In this document: positions 37,235 through 44,507 of the stretch, one piece after another
Position numbering within the stretch: position 1 is the stretch's first letter
Layout: every line of letters starts with the position of its first letter
Origin: Candidatus Halobonum tyrrellensis G22
GTDB taxonomy: Archaea > Halobacteriota > Halobacteria > Halobacteriales > Haloferacaceae
Direction of reading: 5' to 3'
NCBI RefSeq assembly: GCF_000495475.1
Contig: NZ_ASGZ01000008.1
Coordinates: 55,069 to 119,068 of the forward strand
DNA: 64,000 nt
Made by a program: the position numbers and the translations under genes
The notes under the pieces: generated by a model
Seen by the model: the letters and a program-made list of their open reading frames with translations, nothing else
Databases searched by the model: none
What the model was told of the DNA's origin: nothing

Positions 37235-38536
37235 TCAGCCCAGCAGGTCGAGCACCGCGTCGACGCTGTTCGCGACGGGTTCGGGGTCGTCGCCCGCGGC
37301 GAACGCGGCGTCGGGGTCCTTCAGCAGGTGGCCGGTGGTGAGACAGACCACGTCCTCGTCGGCGCCGACGACGCCGTCGTCGCGGAGACGGCGCAGCCCC
37401 GCGAGCGACGCGGCGGAGGCGGGTTCGACGCCGATACCCTCGCTCGCGAGCGCCCGCTGGGCGTCGACTATCTCGTCGTCCTCGACGGCGACGGCGGTGC
37501 CGCCCGTCTCCCGAACCCCCGGGAGCGCCTTCGGCGCGTTGACCGGGTTGCCGATCCGGATCGCGGTCGCGCGCGTCTCCACGTCGGGCCACCGGCGCAC
37601 CTCGTCGGCGCCGTCGGCTATCGCCTCGACGAACGGCGCGGCGCCCGCGGCCTGTACGCCCGTGAGCTTCGGCACCTCGTCGACGGCCAGCGCGCCGGCC
37701 GCGACGAGTTCGCGGAACGCCTTGAACAGCGCCGCGGTGTTGCCCGCGTTGCCGACGGGGAGGACGATCCGGTCGGGGTACGTGCCGTAGTCGGCGTGGA
37801 AGCGTTCGAGTATCTCGAAGCCGATCGTCTTCTGCCCCTCCAGCCGGAACGGGTTGAGCGAGTTGAGCAGGTACGCCTCCTCGCGGGCGGCGAGTTCCTG
37901 GACGATGTCGAGACAGTCGTCGAAGTTGCCGTCCACTTCGAGGATCCGGGCGTCGTGGAGGCTCGCCTGCGCCACCTTCCCCGCGGCCACCTTCCCCGCG
38001 GGCAGGAGGACGAGCGTCTCCATGCCCGCGCGCGCGCCGTACGCCGCGAGCGCCGCCGAGGTGTTGCCGGTCGACGCGCACGCGAGTCGGTCGACGCCGA
38101 GTTTGCGGGCCACGCGGACGCCGACGGTCATCCCGCGGTCCTTGAACGAGCCGGTGGGGTTCATCCCCTCGTGTTTGACGCGCAGGCGGTTCACGCCCGT
38201 CCCCTCGCGGAGCCGGGGCACCTCGTGGAGCGGCGTGTGTCCCTCGGGCAGTGAGAACCACGCTCCGGCGGCGTCGCCGTCGTCGGAGGCGCTTCGCGCC
38301 TCGTCCTCCTCGAACGGCAGGGCGGCGCTGTACCGCCAGACGCCCTCGCCGTCGAACTCGTTCCACCCGGGCGGGTCCGCATAGCGGACCTCCAGCAAGC
38401 CGTCGCAGTCGTCACAGGTGTAGCGCACGTCGTCGAACGGCGCGAACGTCGCGCCGCATGCGATACACTCCAGCCAGACGCCGTCGTCGGCGTCCGCCGG
38501 GGCCGACTGCGGGGACGCGTCGAGCGCGAGACTCAT
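37235..38536 (-). CDS. thrC: Threonine synthase
   Basis: A 433-residue PLP enzyme that makes threonine from O-phosphohomoserine. An N-terminal zinc-ribbon-like piece (CIACGATFAPFDDVRYTCDDCDG, Cys pairs) is typical of archaeal ThrC. The PLP Lys is in NPTGSFKDRGM, followed by CASTGNTSAALAAYGARAG, the phosphate-binding LPVGNAGNTAALFKAF, and EPASAASLAGLRRL. Length fits the ~410-430 residues of the archaeal type. A GACTTTTACC box ~27 bases before the ATG fits a leaderless start. The product is used directly; no hom or thrB gene is adjacent. Confidence 0.94.
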   Translation of the reverse strand: MSLALDASPQSAPADADDGVWLECIACGATFAPFDDVRYTCDDCDGLLEVRYADPPGWNEFDGEGVWRYSAALPFEEDEARSASDDGDAAGAWFSLPEGHTPLHEVPRLREGTGVNRLRVKHEGMNPTGSFKDRGMTVGVRVARKLGVDRLACASTGNTSAALAAYGARAGMETLVLLPAGKVAAGKVAQASLHDARILEVDGNFDDCLDIVQELAAREEAYLLNSLNPFRLEGQKTIGFEILERFHADYGTYPDRIVLPVGNAGNTAALFKAFRELVAAGALAVDEVPKLTGVQAAGAAPFVEAIADGADEVRRWPDVETRATAIRIGNPVNAPKALPGVRETGGTAVAVEDDEIVDAQRALASEGIGVEPASAASLAGLRRLRDDGVVGADEDVVCLTTGHLLKDPDAAFAAGDDPEPVANSVDAVLDLLG

Positions 38537-38685
38537 GCCGGGAGGGTCGGACGCGGGGGGTAAAAGTCGGCGGTTCGTGGCGGGAAGTGCCGGTCGGGGA
38601 GTCGCGGGTCGCGGACGGCGACCGACCCCGACCGGCGGCCGCGGCCCGGCGGGGGGTTTACGCCCCGCCGGTCGGACGCACCCGC

Positions 38686-39147
38686 ATGGAGAAGACGGTG
38701 TTCAGACGCGAGAACCGCGGCGACGACGCGGTGGCGGCCACCGCGGTCCGGACGCGGCACGCCGACCACGACCGGGTCCAGTTGGACGGGTTCGTCGCGC
38801 CCGGCGAGACGCCGCGCGAGCAGGCGGACCGCGCGCTGTCGTTCGCCGACCGCCTCCTCGACGAGTACTGCGGCGGGAGCCTCGACGACGTGACGGTGAT
38901 CCGCCACTACGTCCGCGAGGACCTACTGCCCGAGGCGGAGTTCGAGATCGGCGAGGCGTGCCGCGAGCGGTTCGCGCCGCCCGACCTGCCGGCGACGGTG
39001 ATGGTCGGCGTGAGCGACGTGGTCGGCGGCGACCACGCGGTCAAGATGGAGATGGCGGCGACGATACCGCACGACCGCGAGGAGACCGAGGTGGTCGAAC
39101 TCCCGCCGCCGCCGGGGTACACCAACAGCGCCGAGCGGAGCGAGTGA
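38686..39147 (+). CDS. RidA/YjgF-family protein
   Basis: A 153-residue protein with the RidA fold. It lacks the classic start of RidA but keeps the family layout: VQLDGFVAPGETPREQADRAL, a helix, then DDVTVIRHYVREDLLPEAEFEIGEACRERFAPPDLPATVMVGVSDVVGGDHAVKMEMAATIP, close to the R-x-x-x-x-V-x-x-L-x-x-P-x-x-x-I-E-x-E-A pattern. The Arg that binds the enamine carboxylate is not obvious (usually R in the T-x-V-x-V-x-x-L context), so deaminase activity is uncertain. The ATG has GGTTTACGC ~29 bases upstream. It is divergent from thrC, which makes 2-aminoacrylate-related PLP chemistry a possible link. Confidence 0.8.
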   Translation: MEKTVFRRENRGDDAVAATAVRTRHADHDRVQLDGFVAPGETPREQADRALSFADRLLDEYCGGSLDDVTVIRHYVREDLLPEAEFEIGEACRERFAPPDLPATVMVGVSDVVGGDHAVKMEMAATIPHDREETEVVELPPPPGYTNSAERSE

Positions 39148-39195
39148 GCGGACGGGCGCCCCGGCTCCCCGCTCCCGTGTCGCGCGGGGGGCGCG

Positions 39196-39267
39196 GGGGT
39201 ACGACTCCGTGTGGGGGTACGACTCCGCGTCGGGGTACGACTCCGCGTCGGGTTACGGCTCCGCGTC
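39196..39267. repeat. Four 18-bp tandem repeats running into the TrmB-like gene end
   Basis: Units at 39196-39213, 39214-39231, 39232-39249 and 39250-39267. The second and third are identical (GGGGTACGACTCCGCGTC); the first and fourth differ by a few bases. The fourth unit contains the TAA stop of the minus-strand regulator gene (39253-39255); at the same place the second and third units read TAC (Tyr). In that frame each unit encodes DAESYP. Confidence 0.85.
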
Positions 39268-39642
39268 GGGTTCGTCGTCGCCGAACTCGTCGATGCGGCC
39301 GTGGACCGTCTCCACCCACTCGTCGAGTGCGGCGTGGAGCATCTCCTTCGCCTGCGGCAGCGGCGTCGCGGTGTACTGGTAGACGTAGCCGCCGGGGTCG
39401 AGCAGCCGGCGCTCCCGTTCGGCGAGTCCCTTGTCGAGGAGGGTGGTGAGCGAGCGGTTGACGTTCGAGCGGTCCCGGTCGAGGACGCCCGCCAACTCCT
39501 CGACGGTGCTGCCGGGGTTCTCGAGGAGACGGAGGTACGTCCGGCTCTCGTGTTTCTGGATGCCGAAGACGCACGCCATCACGTGCTGAAAACTGGGGTC
39601 GTCGGTGTCGATGAGGTCCTCCATCTCGGGGGGGTCGCTCAT
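39253..39642 (-). CDS. TrmB-like winged-helix transcription regulator
   Basis: A 129-residue DNA-binding protein. Residues ~22-95 hold a winged helix of the TrmB/MarR type: FGIQKHESRTYLRLLENPGSTVEELAGVLDRDRSNVNRSLTTLLDKGLAERERRLL, with recognition helix RSNVNRSLTTL and wing YVYQYTATPL. The C-terminal helix (EMLHAALDEWVETVHGRIDEF) is likely for dimerisation. There is no sugar-binding domain, so it is a short TrmB-type protein. A GATTTATCG box ~30 bases before the ATG fits a leaderless start. The gene end is built from an 18-base tandem repeat. Target genes are unknown; RidA and VOC neighbours are possible. Confidence 0.85.
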   Translation of the reverse strand: MSDPPEMEDLIDTDDPSFQHVMACVFGIQKHESRTYLRLLENPGSTVEELAGVLDRDRSNVNRSLTTLLDKGLAERERRLLDPGGYVYQYTATPLPQAKEMLHAALDEWVETVHGRIDEFGDDEPDAEP

Positions 39643-39723
39643 GTCGTTACGTACGTGGGCCGAGGCGACGATAAATCCCGCCGGTGTCGGCGGCCGCTCG
39701 GGGTCCCACCGGCGGCGGGCGCG

Positions 39724-39999
39724 CTACGCCGACTCCGACCCGGCGTCGGGTTCGCTCCCGCCCGTCTCGGCGCGGACGTACCCCATCCGCTCGATGCACG
39801 CGCGCATCTCGGCCTCGTCGGCGTGCTTGTGGAGGCGGGTCGGCGTGTCACAGTAGAACGTCTCCCCGTCGTGACGCAGGGTCATGTCGCGCCGGCTCCC
39901 GAACAGGTCCGTCGTGACGACGATCCGCCGCCCCTCCCGGAGCGCGGCGAGTAACTCGTCTGCGGTCAACTCCCCGGCGTCGACGCGGAGCGGTTCCAT
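39724..39999 (-). CDS. Small conserved-looking haloarchaeal protein, unknown
   Basis: A 91-residue protein: MEPLRVDAGELTADELLAALREGRRIVVTTDLFGSRRDMTLRHDGETFYCDTPTRLHKHADEAEMRACIERMGYV, then an acidic Gly/Ser tail. It has a helix, then a beta hairpin, then a helix; no membrane segment, no known motif beyond a single Cys in YCDTPT. The body is well formed and looks like a small haloarchaeal family with no known function. Its ATG is 56 bases from the start of the VOC gene on the other strand, so both promoters share that space. Confidence 0.65.
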   Translation of the reverse strand: MEPLRVDAGELTADELLAALREGRRIVVTTDLFGSRRDMTLRHDGETFYCDTPTRLHKHADEAEMRACIERMGYVRAETGGSEPDAGSESA

Positions 40000-40055
40000 G
40001 TACCCCCATGGGCCGGGGACGTTATGTTTCTTGTCGACCGGGCCGTACCCCGACT
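40000..40055. promoter_or_regulatory. Shared divergent promoter region
   Basis: Only 56 bases separate the ATG of the minus-strand small protein (ending at 39999) and the GTG of the VOC gene (40056). ACGTTATGTTTC near 40019-40030 gives a TATA-like element on both strands (TTATGTTT for plus, AAACATAA for minus), each about 25-33 bases from its start codon. One box region may serve both leaderless transcripts. Confidence 0.45.
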
Positions 40056-40460
40056 GTGAACGTCCGCTCGATAGACCACCTCAACCTCGCCATCCCCGAC
40101 GACGGCATCGAGGCGGCCCGGCGCTTCTACGTCGACGGGCTCGGCCTCTCGCTCGACAACGTCGACCGATTCGAGTCGGGCGACAAGCCGTTCTTCGACG
40201 TCCGGCTCTCGTCCGAGCACGTGTTACACCTCCGACCGACCGACGGGTTCGTCGAACCCGACGGCACCGACTACCACCACGTCGCGCTGGTCGTAGAGGA
40301 GGATATCGAGACGGTGCGGGCGCGGCTCGCCGAGGCGGGGATCGATATCGAACGGGAACTGGACGGCCCGCTCGGCGCGACCGGCGAGGCGGACGCGGTG
40401 TACGTCCGCGACCCGTTCGGCTACCGCGTCGAGTTGAAGGAGCCGGTGGCGGAGGGGTAG
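40056..40460 (+). CDS. VOC (glyoxalase/dioxygenase) superfamily protein
   Basis: A 134-residue metal-dependent VOC-fold protein with paired beta-alpha-beta-beta-beta modules. First module: VNVRSIDHLNLAI with His ligand, then RRFYVDGLGLS, FFDVRL and HVLHL. Second module: TDYHHVALVV with a His, VRARLAEAGI, and VYVRDPFGYRVEL with Glu, which would complete the metal triad. Length matches glyoxalase-like single-domain members. The substrate cannot be predicted. I chose the GTG at 40056 because the protein fold starts there and TTATG lies ~33 bases upstream. An ATG 16 codons earlier would span the promoter box. Confidence 0.85.
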   Translation: MNVRSIDHLNLAIPDDGIEAARRFYVDGLGLSLDNVDRFESGDKPFFDVRLSSEHVLHLRPTDGFVEPDGTDYHHVALVVEEDIETVRARLAEAGIDIERELDGPLGATGEADAVYVRDPFGYRVELKEPVAEG

Positions 40461-40470
40461 GTCGCGGCCG

Positions 40471-41190
40471 TCAGTTCGTCGTCCACTTCGAACTACCGTC
40501 GTCGGCGTGTTCGACCGTCTCCGGCGGCGGCTCGACGCCCTCGGCGGCCTCCGCCGTCTCGACCTGTTTCTCCGTGTCGACGTGCCAGCGGTCGACGCTG
40601 TCCTCGTACTCCGCGAGGCGGTCGGACACCTGCGACTTGAGGTCGTCGTCGTTGACGTTCACCTCGAAGACGAACCGCGGCTCGCCGTCGTCGGCGTCGC
40701 GGTTGGTCCGCTGGATGTTCGCGGAGACGAGTTCGTTGTCGAAGTAGTACGGCGCGAGCTGGGTCATCACGTTCCGGTAGACGGTGCCTTCGACCTTCCG
40801 GACGGCCTTCCGGCCCGCCGAGTCGGCCGCGCGGGCGACGTGACCGATCGAGTCGCGCCACGCGTCGAGCGCGCCCTCGTTGTCGCCCTCGTCGACCTGC
40901 TCGTACGACTCCGAGAGCTTCTCGCCGGCGGTCTGGAGGTCGTCCTCGGGGGTCTTGCCCGCGCGCTCGCCCTCACCCTCGCCGACGCTCGCTTGGTCCG
41001 CCGTCTTCTCGTTGACGTCCTTCGAGAGTCGCTCGTGGACCTTCGGCCGCCACTCGTTCCACGCCGCGAACGCCGCGGGTGCCCGTTCCTCTCCCCCGAC
41101 CTCCCGGAGCGCTCGTGTGATGCGTTCGCCGTGTTCCACGACGGCGTCCCACTCTCCGCGAACCCTGAACCCGGAGATGCTCTCCTCCAT
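40471..41190 (-). CDS. Conserved haloarchaeal protein, possibly DUF5828
   Basis: A 239-residue acidic soluble protein with an N-terminal MEESISGFRVRGEWDAVVEHGERITRAL, a long helical middle (DVNEKTADQASVGEGEGERAGKTPEDDLQ, then SESYEQVDEGDNEGALDAWRDSI), and a C-terminal alpha/beta part (VYRNVMTQLAPYYFDNELVSANIQRT, PRFVFEVNVNDDDLKSQV). The family name DUF5828 is from memory; I see no catalytic motif. A CGTTTATGCG box ~30 bases before the ATG fits a leaderless start. The gene is convergent with the VOC gene, 10 bases apart. It may be a haloarchaeal regulator or scaffold, but no role can be assigned. Confidence 0.75.
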   Translation of the reverse strand: MEESISGFRVRGEWDAVVEHGERITRALREVGGEERAPAAFAAWNEWRPKVHERLSKDVNEKTADQASVGEGEGERAGKTPEDDLQTAGEKLSESYEQVDEGDNEGALDAWRDSIGHVARAADSAGRKAVRKVEGTVYRNVMTQLAPYYFDNELVSANIQRTNRDADDGEPRFVFEVNVNDDDLKSQVSDRLAEYEDSVDRWHVDTEKQVETAEAAEGVEPPPETVEHADDGSSKWTTN

Positions 41191-41351
41191 TCGTTGGGCG
41201 CGTCTACACGGCGGAGACGCATAAACGTCTCTGCCGTTATCGCTCGGTGAATACTGGAGCCGAAAACCGATCGACTGCGGCGAGGTAGCTCCCCGCACGG
41301 CCGGGTCGACGGTCGCCGACCGCCGAGTTGCCGCCCGCGTTCCCGTCGGGG

Positions 41352-41603
41352 TCAGCGGCGGCCGTAGGTGAGGCGGTCGGCGACGGCGTCGAGCCACGAC
41401 CGCGCGCCCGCGAGCCACGCGGCCGGCGACACCCGCCGCGCCTCGCGGTCGGACACCTCGATGCGGCCGTCCGCGAACGGGTCCCGGCCCCCCTGGCGGT
41501 CGGTGCGCGCGTCGCCGTCACCGTCGTCGGCGGTGGCGTCCACGACCGTCGTCATGGCACACCGGCCGCACGCCTCCCGGTCGGCGCTCCAGTCGTTCGA
41601 CAC
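41352..41603 (-). CDS. Small unknown protein with Cys pair
   Basis: An 83-residue protein starting with GTG: MSNDWSADREACGRCAMTTVVDATADDG, then an acidic middle and a C-terminal helix WLAGARSWLDAVADRLTYGRR. A C-x-x-C-x-M pair (Cys12, Cys15) near the start could bind metal. The start is supported by a GACTTATCGG box ~27 bases upstream on the same strand. Unknown family; the Cys pair plus amphipathic C-helix is all that can be said. It is divergent from the cupin gene, 83 bases away. Confidence 0.5.
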   Translation of the reverse strand: MSNDWSADREACGRCAMTTVVDATADDGDGDARTDRQGGRDPFADGRIEVSDREARRVSPAAWLAGARSWLDAVADRLTYGRR

Positions 41604-41686
41604 GTCACGCGGGTGGGGGACGACCCCGATAAGTCCTCGGCCCGCGGGTGCGACGGGCTTTTGGTGTCCGTGCGGTACTCCGGGGT

Positions 41687-42082
41687 ATGGGATACCGCGT
41701 CGTGGACCCCGCGGACGTCGACCCGGCGCCGGACCGGCCGTGTGAACTCCGGCGTGTTGGCGAGGCCGCCGGCCTGGAGCGGATGGCGGTCAACCGGTTC
41801 CGCGCCCGGCCGGGCGAGGAGATACCGCTGGCGTACCACTACCACGACGAACAGGAGGAACTGTTCTACGTCGTCGCCGGGACGCTCGCCGTCGAGACGC
41901 CCGACCGGACGTACGAGGTGTCCGAGGGGTCGCTGTTCGCGGTCGACCCCGGCAGTCCCCAGCGCGCGCACAACCCCGCCGAGGCCGACGACCCCGTCAC
42001 CGTCCTCGCGGTGGGGGCGCCGCCGGTCGCCGACGACGCCAACCCGTACGACCCCGACGCGGAGTCGGACGCGGAGGGGTGA
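41687..42082 (+). CDS. Cupin-domain protein
   Basis: A 131-residue single-cupin protein. After ~40 residues, cupin motif 1 reads AYHYHDEQEELFYVVAGTL with His ligands (HYH) and Glu, and motif 2 reads LFAVDPGSPQRAHNP with the third His. Metal-binding residues are all present. A final PYDPDAESDAEG tail is acidic. Such proteins are often sugar isomerases or storage-type binders, so function is open. I chose ATG at 41687, which begins MGYRVVDPADVDP, over a Met 13 codons earlier. It runs directly into the next gene with a single base between stop and start. Confidence 0.85.
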   Translation: MGYRVVDPADVDPAPDRPCELRRVGEAAGLERMAVNRFRARPGEEIPLAYHYHDEQEELFYVVAGTLAVETPDRTYEVSEGSLFAVDPGSPQRAHNPAEADDPVTVLAVGAPPVADDANPYDPDAESDAEG

Positions 42083-42083
42083 G

Positions 42084-42731
42084 ATGGCGGACGACGCGAC
42101 CGAGACGGCGGGCGACCCCGAGCGCCCCGACCCGGTCGGCGGCCGGGACCGCCCCGAGCGCCCGGCCGACGTGCCGACGTGGGACGACGAGTTCCTCGAC
42201 CGCGCGAGCGACCGCCTGCTGTTCAACTACGACCTCGCGCGCGACGAGACGGTCGGCGGTGAACGGTTCGACCTGACCGGCGAGATGCGCGTCGACTCCC
42301 GGAAACAGTTCCTCCACGAGTCGCTCACCTACGCGAACCACCACGCCGACGAGTACCTGTTCGCCCGCCGCGTCGACGGCGTGACGGTCGCGGATCTCGA
42401 ACGCCTGGTCGAACTCGGCCACGAACTCGCCGACGAGCGGATCACCCCCGACGAGGAGCACTACGGCACCGACCTCTCGTTCGTCCTCGTCGCGCCCACG
42501 ATACCCGAGGCGGTCCGCGAGTTCGTCCTCGGCTTCCGCGAGCGCCAGTTGCTGGCGTTCGGCTACTACGGCCACTACGAGGTCAACCTCGGCGTCGTCG
42601 CGCCCGACGACGAGGAGGCGGTCGCCAGCCGCGAGGCGGACGTGGTCGCGGCGTTCACGCCGTGGGACGACGTGCCCGACCGCCGCTCGGACGGCTTCCT
42701 CGCGCGGGTGCGCCGCGCGCTGGGGCGGTAG
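42084..42731 (+). CDS. Conserved haloarchaeal protein, unknown, coupled to cupin
   Basis: A 215-residue acidic protein: after ~30 Pro/Asp/Arg-rich residues come WDDEFLDRASDRLLFNYDLARDETV, a strand-helix domain with RKQFLHESLTYANHHADEYLFARRVDGVTVADLERL, EHYGTDLSFVLVAPTIPEAVREFV and YGHYEVNLGVVAPD. The end is a basic helix, FLARVRRALGR, common in haloarchaeal proteins that touch membrane or RNA. No catalytic motif is recognised. The ATG follows the cupin stop by one base, so it is the second gene of a cupin operon. I cannot name the family. Confidence 0.75.
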   Translation: MADDATETAGDPERPDPVGGRDRPERPADVPTWDDEFLDRASDRLLFNYDLARDETVGGERFDLTGEMRVDSRKQFLHESLTYANHHADEYLFARRVDGVTVADLERLVELGHELADERITPDEEHYGTDLSFVLVAPTIPEAVREFVLGFRERQLLAFGYYGHYEVNLGVVAPDDEEAVASREADVVAAFTPWDDVPDRRSDGFLARVRRALGR

Positions 42732-42755
42732 CGCGGCCGGCGGTGGAACTATCGG

Positions 42756-42809
42756 GTCCTCGCCCGCGTGGAGTCGGTCCTCGCGTCCTCGCCCGCGTGG
42801 AGTCGGTCC
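42756..42809. repeat. 25-bp direct repeat, two perfect copies
   Basis: GTCCTCGCCCGCGTGGAGTC plus GGTCC at 42756-42780 and again at 42785-42809, four bases apart (period 29). It lies in the ~195-base gap between the unknown protein gene and the end of convergent hemL. Two copies only and a 4-base spacing exclude a CRISPR array. Confidence 0.8.
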
Positions 42810-42925
42810 CGGCGACCCGTTCGTCGACCGCGGCGTCGACCCGTCGCGCGGGACCGCCGTGCCGCTCTCGGACCCCCGCGGCGGGGTGATCCGAGACGCG
42901 GCGGGCGGTCGGGCGAAGACGGCCG

Positions 42926-44269
42926 CTACAGCGTCTCCTTGTACGCTTCGAGCGTCTTCTCGACGTCCTCGTCGGTGTGGGCGTACGAGACGAACTGCGC
43001 CTCGAACTGGTTGGCGGTGAGGAAGACCCCTCGCTCCTTCATCTCCTGCCAGAACACCCGCTCCCAGCGTTCGGTGTCGGCGGCGCCGACGTCCGCGCCG
43101 GTCTTGGGGCAGTGGTCGTACCGCGGACACGACTCGCGCTGCTCACAGCCCGCCTCGCAGTGGTCCTCGAACGTCTCGGGCGCCTCGCGGGTGAACACCG
43201 TCTTGAACATCGAGTCGGTCCCGACGACGGTGTACTCGGGCGCCTGCTCCTCGACGATGTCGGTGATCCCCGACCGGAGCTTCTCGCCGAGGCGGTTCAC
43301 GTGGTCGTACACGTCGTTCTCGGCGGCGTACGTCAGGTACTCGTGGCCCGCCGCCATCGTCACCGGGTGCCCCGAGAAGGTGCCCGACTGGAACACGTCG
43401 CCCGACGGGGTGAACTGCTCGACTATCTCGGCGCGTCCGCCGACGGCGCCCACCGGGAACCCGCCGCCGATTATCTTCCCGAACGTGGTCAGGTCGGGCG
43501 TGACGCCGAACTTCCCCTGTGCACACTGGAGACCGCCGACGCGGAAGCCGGTGATCACCTCGTCGAACACCAACAGCGAGCCGTACTCGTCACACAGGTC
43601 CCGCAGCGTCTCGTGGAACCCGTCGACCGGGCGGACGATGGCGGTGTTTCCGAGGATCGGTTCGGTCAGCACCGCCGCGATGTCGTCGCCGTGTTCCGCG
43701 AACACCTCGGTCACCGCCTCGGCGTCGTTGAACGGGACGGCGATCGTGTGGTCGGCGAAGCTCTCGGGGATGCCCGGCGAGGAGGGGTGGGTGTCCGTCG
43801 AGTCGCCGCGCGCCTCCACGAGCGTCGACTCCTGTGCGCCGTGGTAGCCGCCGCGCATCACGACCACCTTGTCCCGGCCGGTGTAGCCGCGCGCCAGTCG
43901 GACCGCCGAGACGGTCGCCTCGGTGCCGCTGTTGACGAACCTGAGCATCTCGACGCTCGGGACGTGCCGGGCGACGAACTCGGCGTGTTCCACCTCGACC
44001 TCCGTGGGCGCGCCGTACATCGGTCCCTGGCTGGCGTACCGCTGGACGGCCGACTGCACCGACTCGGGCGGGTCGTGTCCGTACAACAGCGGGCCGTACC
44101 CCATCGCGTAGTCGACGTAGCGGTTGCCGTCGGCGTCGACCACGTGCGCGCCGTCGCCGCGTTCGACGAAGAACGGGTACGGTCGGGTCGCGCGGACCGA
44201 CGAGTTGACGCCGCCCGCGAGCACCGACAGCGCGCGGTCGTACAACTCGCGCGAGCGGTCGTGGTTCAC
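42926..44269 (-). CDS. hemL: Glutamate-1-semialdehyde 2,1-aminomutase
   Basis: A 447-residue PLP aminomutase that makes 5-aminolevulinate, the start of tetrapyrrole synthesis by the C5 pathway. Motifs: [84 protein letters not shown] and the PLP Lys in [18 protein letters not shown]. Length is slightly above the bacterial norm (~430) owing to a Cys-rich stretch near residues 365-385 ([23 protein letters not shown]), with four Cys that could bind metal; this insert is not in bacterial HemL. It lies ~2 kb from the hemC-cobA-hemD operon, separated by amt. Confidence 0.95.
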   Translation of the reverse strand: MNHDRSRELYDRALSVLAGGVNSSVRATRPYPFFVERGDGAHVVDADGNRYVDYAMGYGPLLYGHDPPESVQSAVQRYASQGPMYGAPTEVEVEHAEFVARHVPSVEMLRFVNSGTEATVSAVRLARGYTGRDKVVVMRGGYHGAQESTLVEARGDSTDTHPSSPGIPESFADHTIAVPFNDAEAVTEVFAEHGDDIAAVLTEPILGNTAIVRPVDGFHETLRDLCDEYGSLLVFDEVITGFRVGGLQCAQGKFGVTPDLTTFGKIIGGGFPVGAVGGRAEIVEQFTPSGDVFQSGTFSGHPVTMAAGHEYLTYAAENDVYDHVNRLGEKLRSGITDIVEEQAPEYTVVGTDSMFKTVFTREAPETFEDHCEAGCEQRESCPRYDHCPKTGADVGAADTERWERVFWQEMKERGVFLTANQFEAQFVSYAHTDEDVEKTLEAYKETL

Positions 44270-44507
44270 GCGGCCGCACCTCCGCGGGGGCCGACGCCGT
44301 GGGTCGGCGCTCGGTGTGCGTCCATGGGTACGCCTTCGACCGTGCGCCCGAAAGGCTATCGGGTTCCCGGGGCGCCGGCGCCCGCAGCGCGGTCGTTCGC
44401 CCGCGCGGCGGCCGCTCGGCGGTCGACGACGGGTCGGACGCCGGCGAGAACAGGTTCGAAGGGTCGCGTCGAACGGGTCGAACGGTCCGGGTCGGTCCGG
44501 ACTGTCC

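Noticed and set aside
36720..38366. 548-codon minus-strand frame joining the coiled-coil protein to an upstream stretch
   Set aside because: The upstream part overlaps thrC in another phase and is Arg/Gly-rich; only the last 127 residues look like protein.
39196..39267. CRISPR array
   Set aside because: The repeats are adjacent 18-base units with no spacers and run into a coding frame.
42756..42809. CRISPR array
   Set aside because: Two copies four bases apart; no spacer of normal length.
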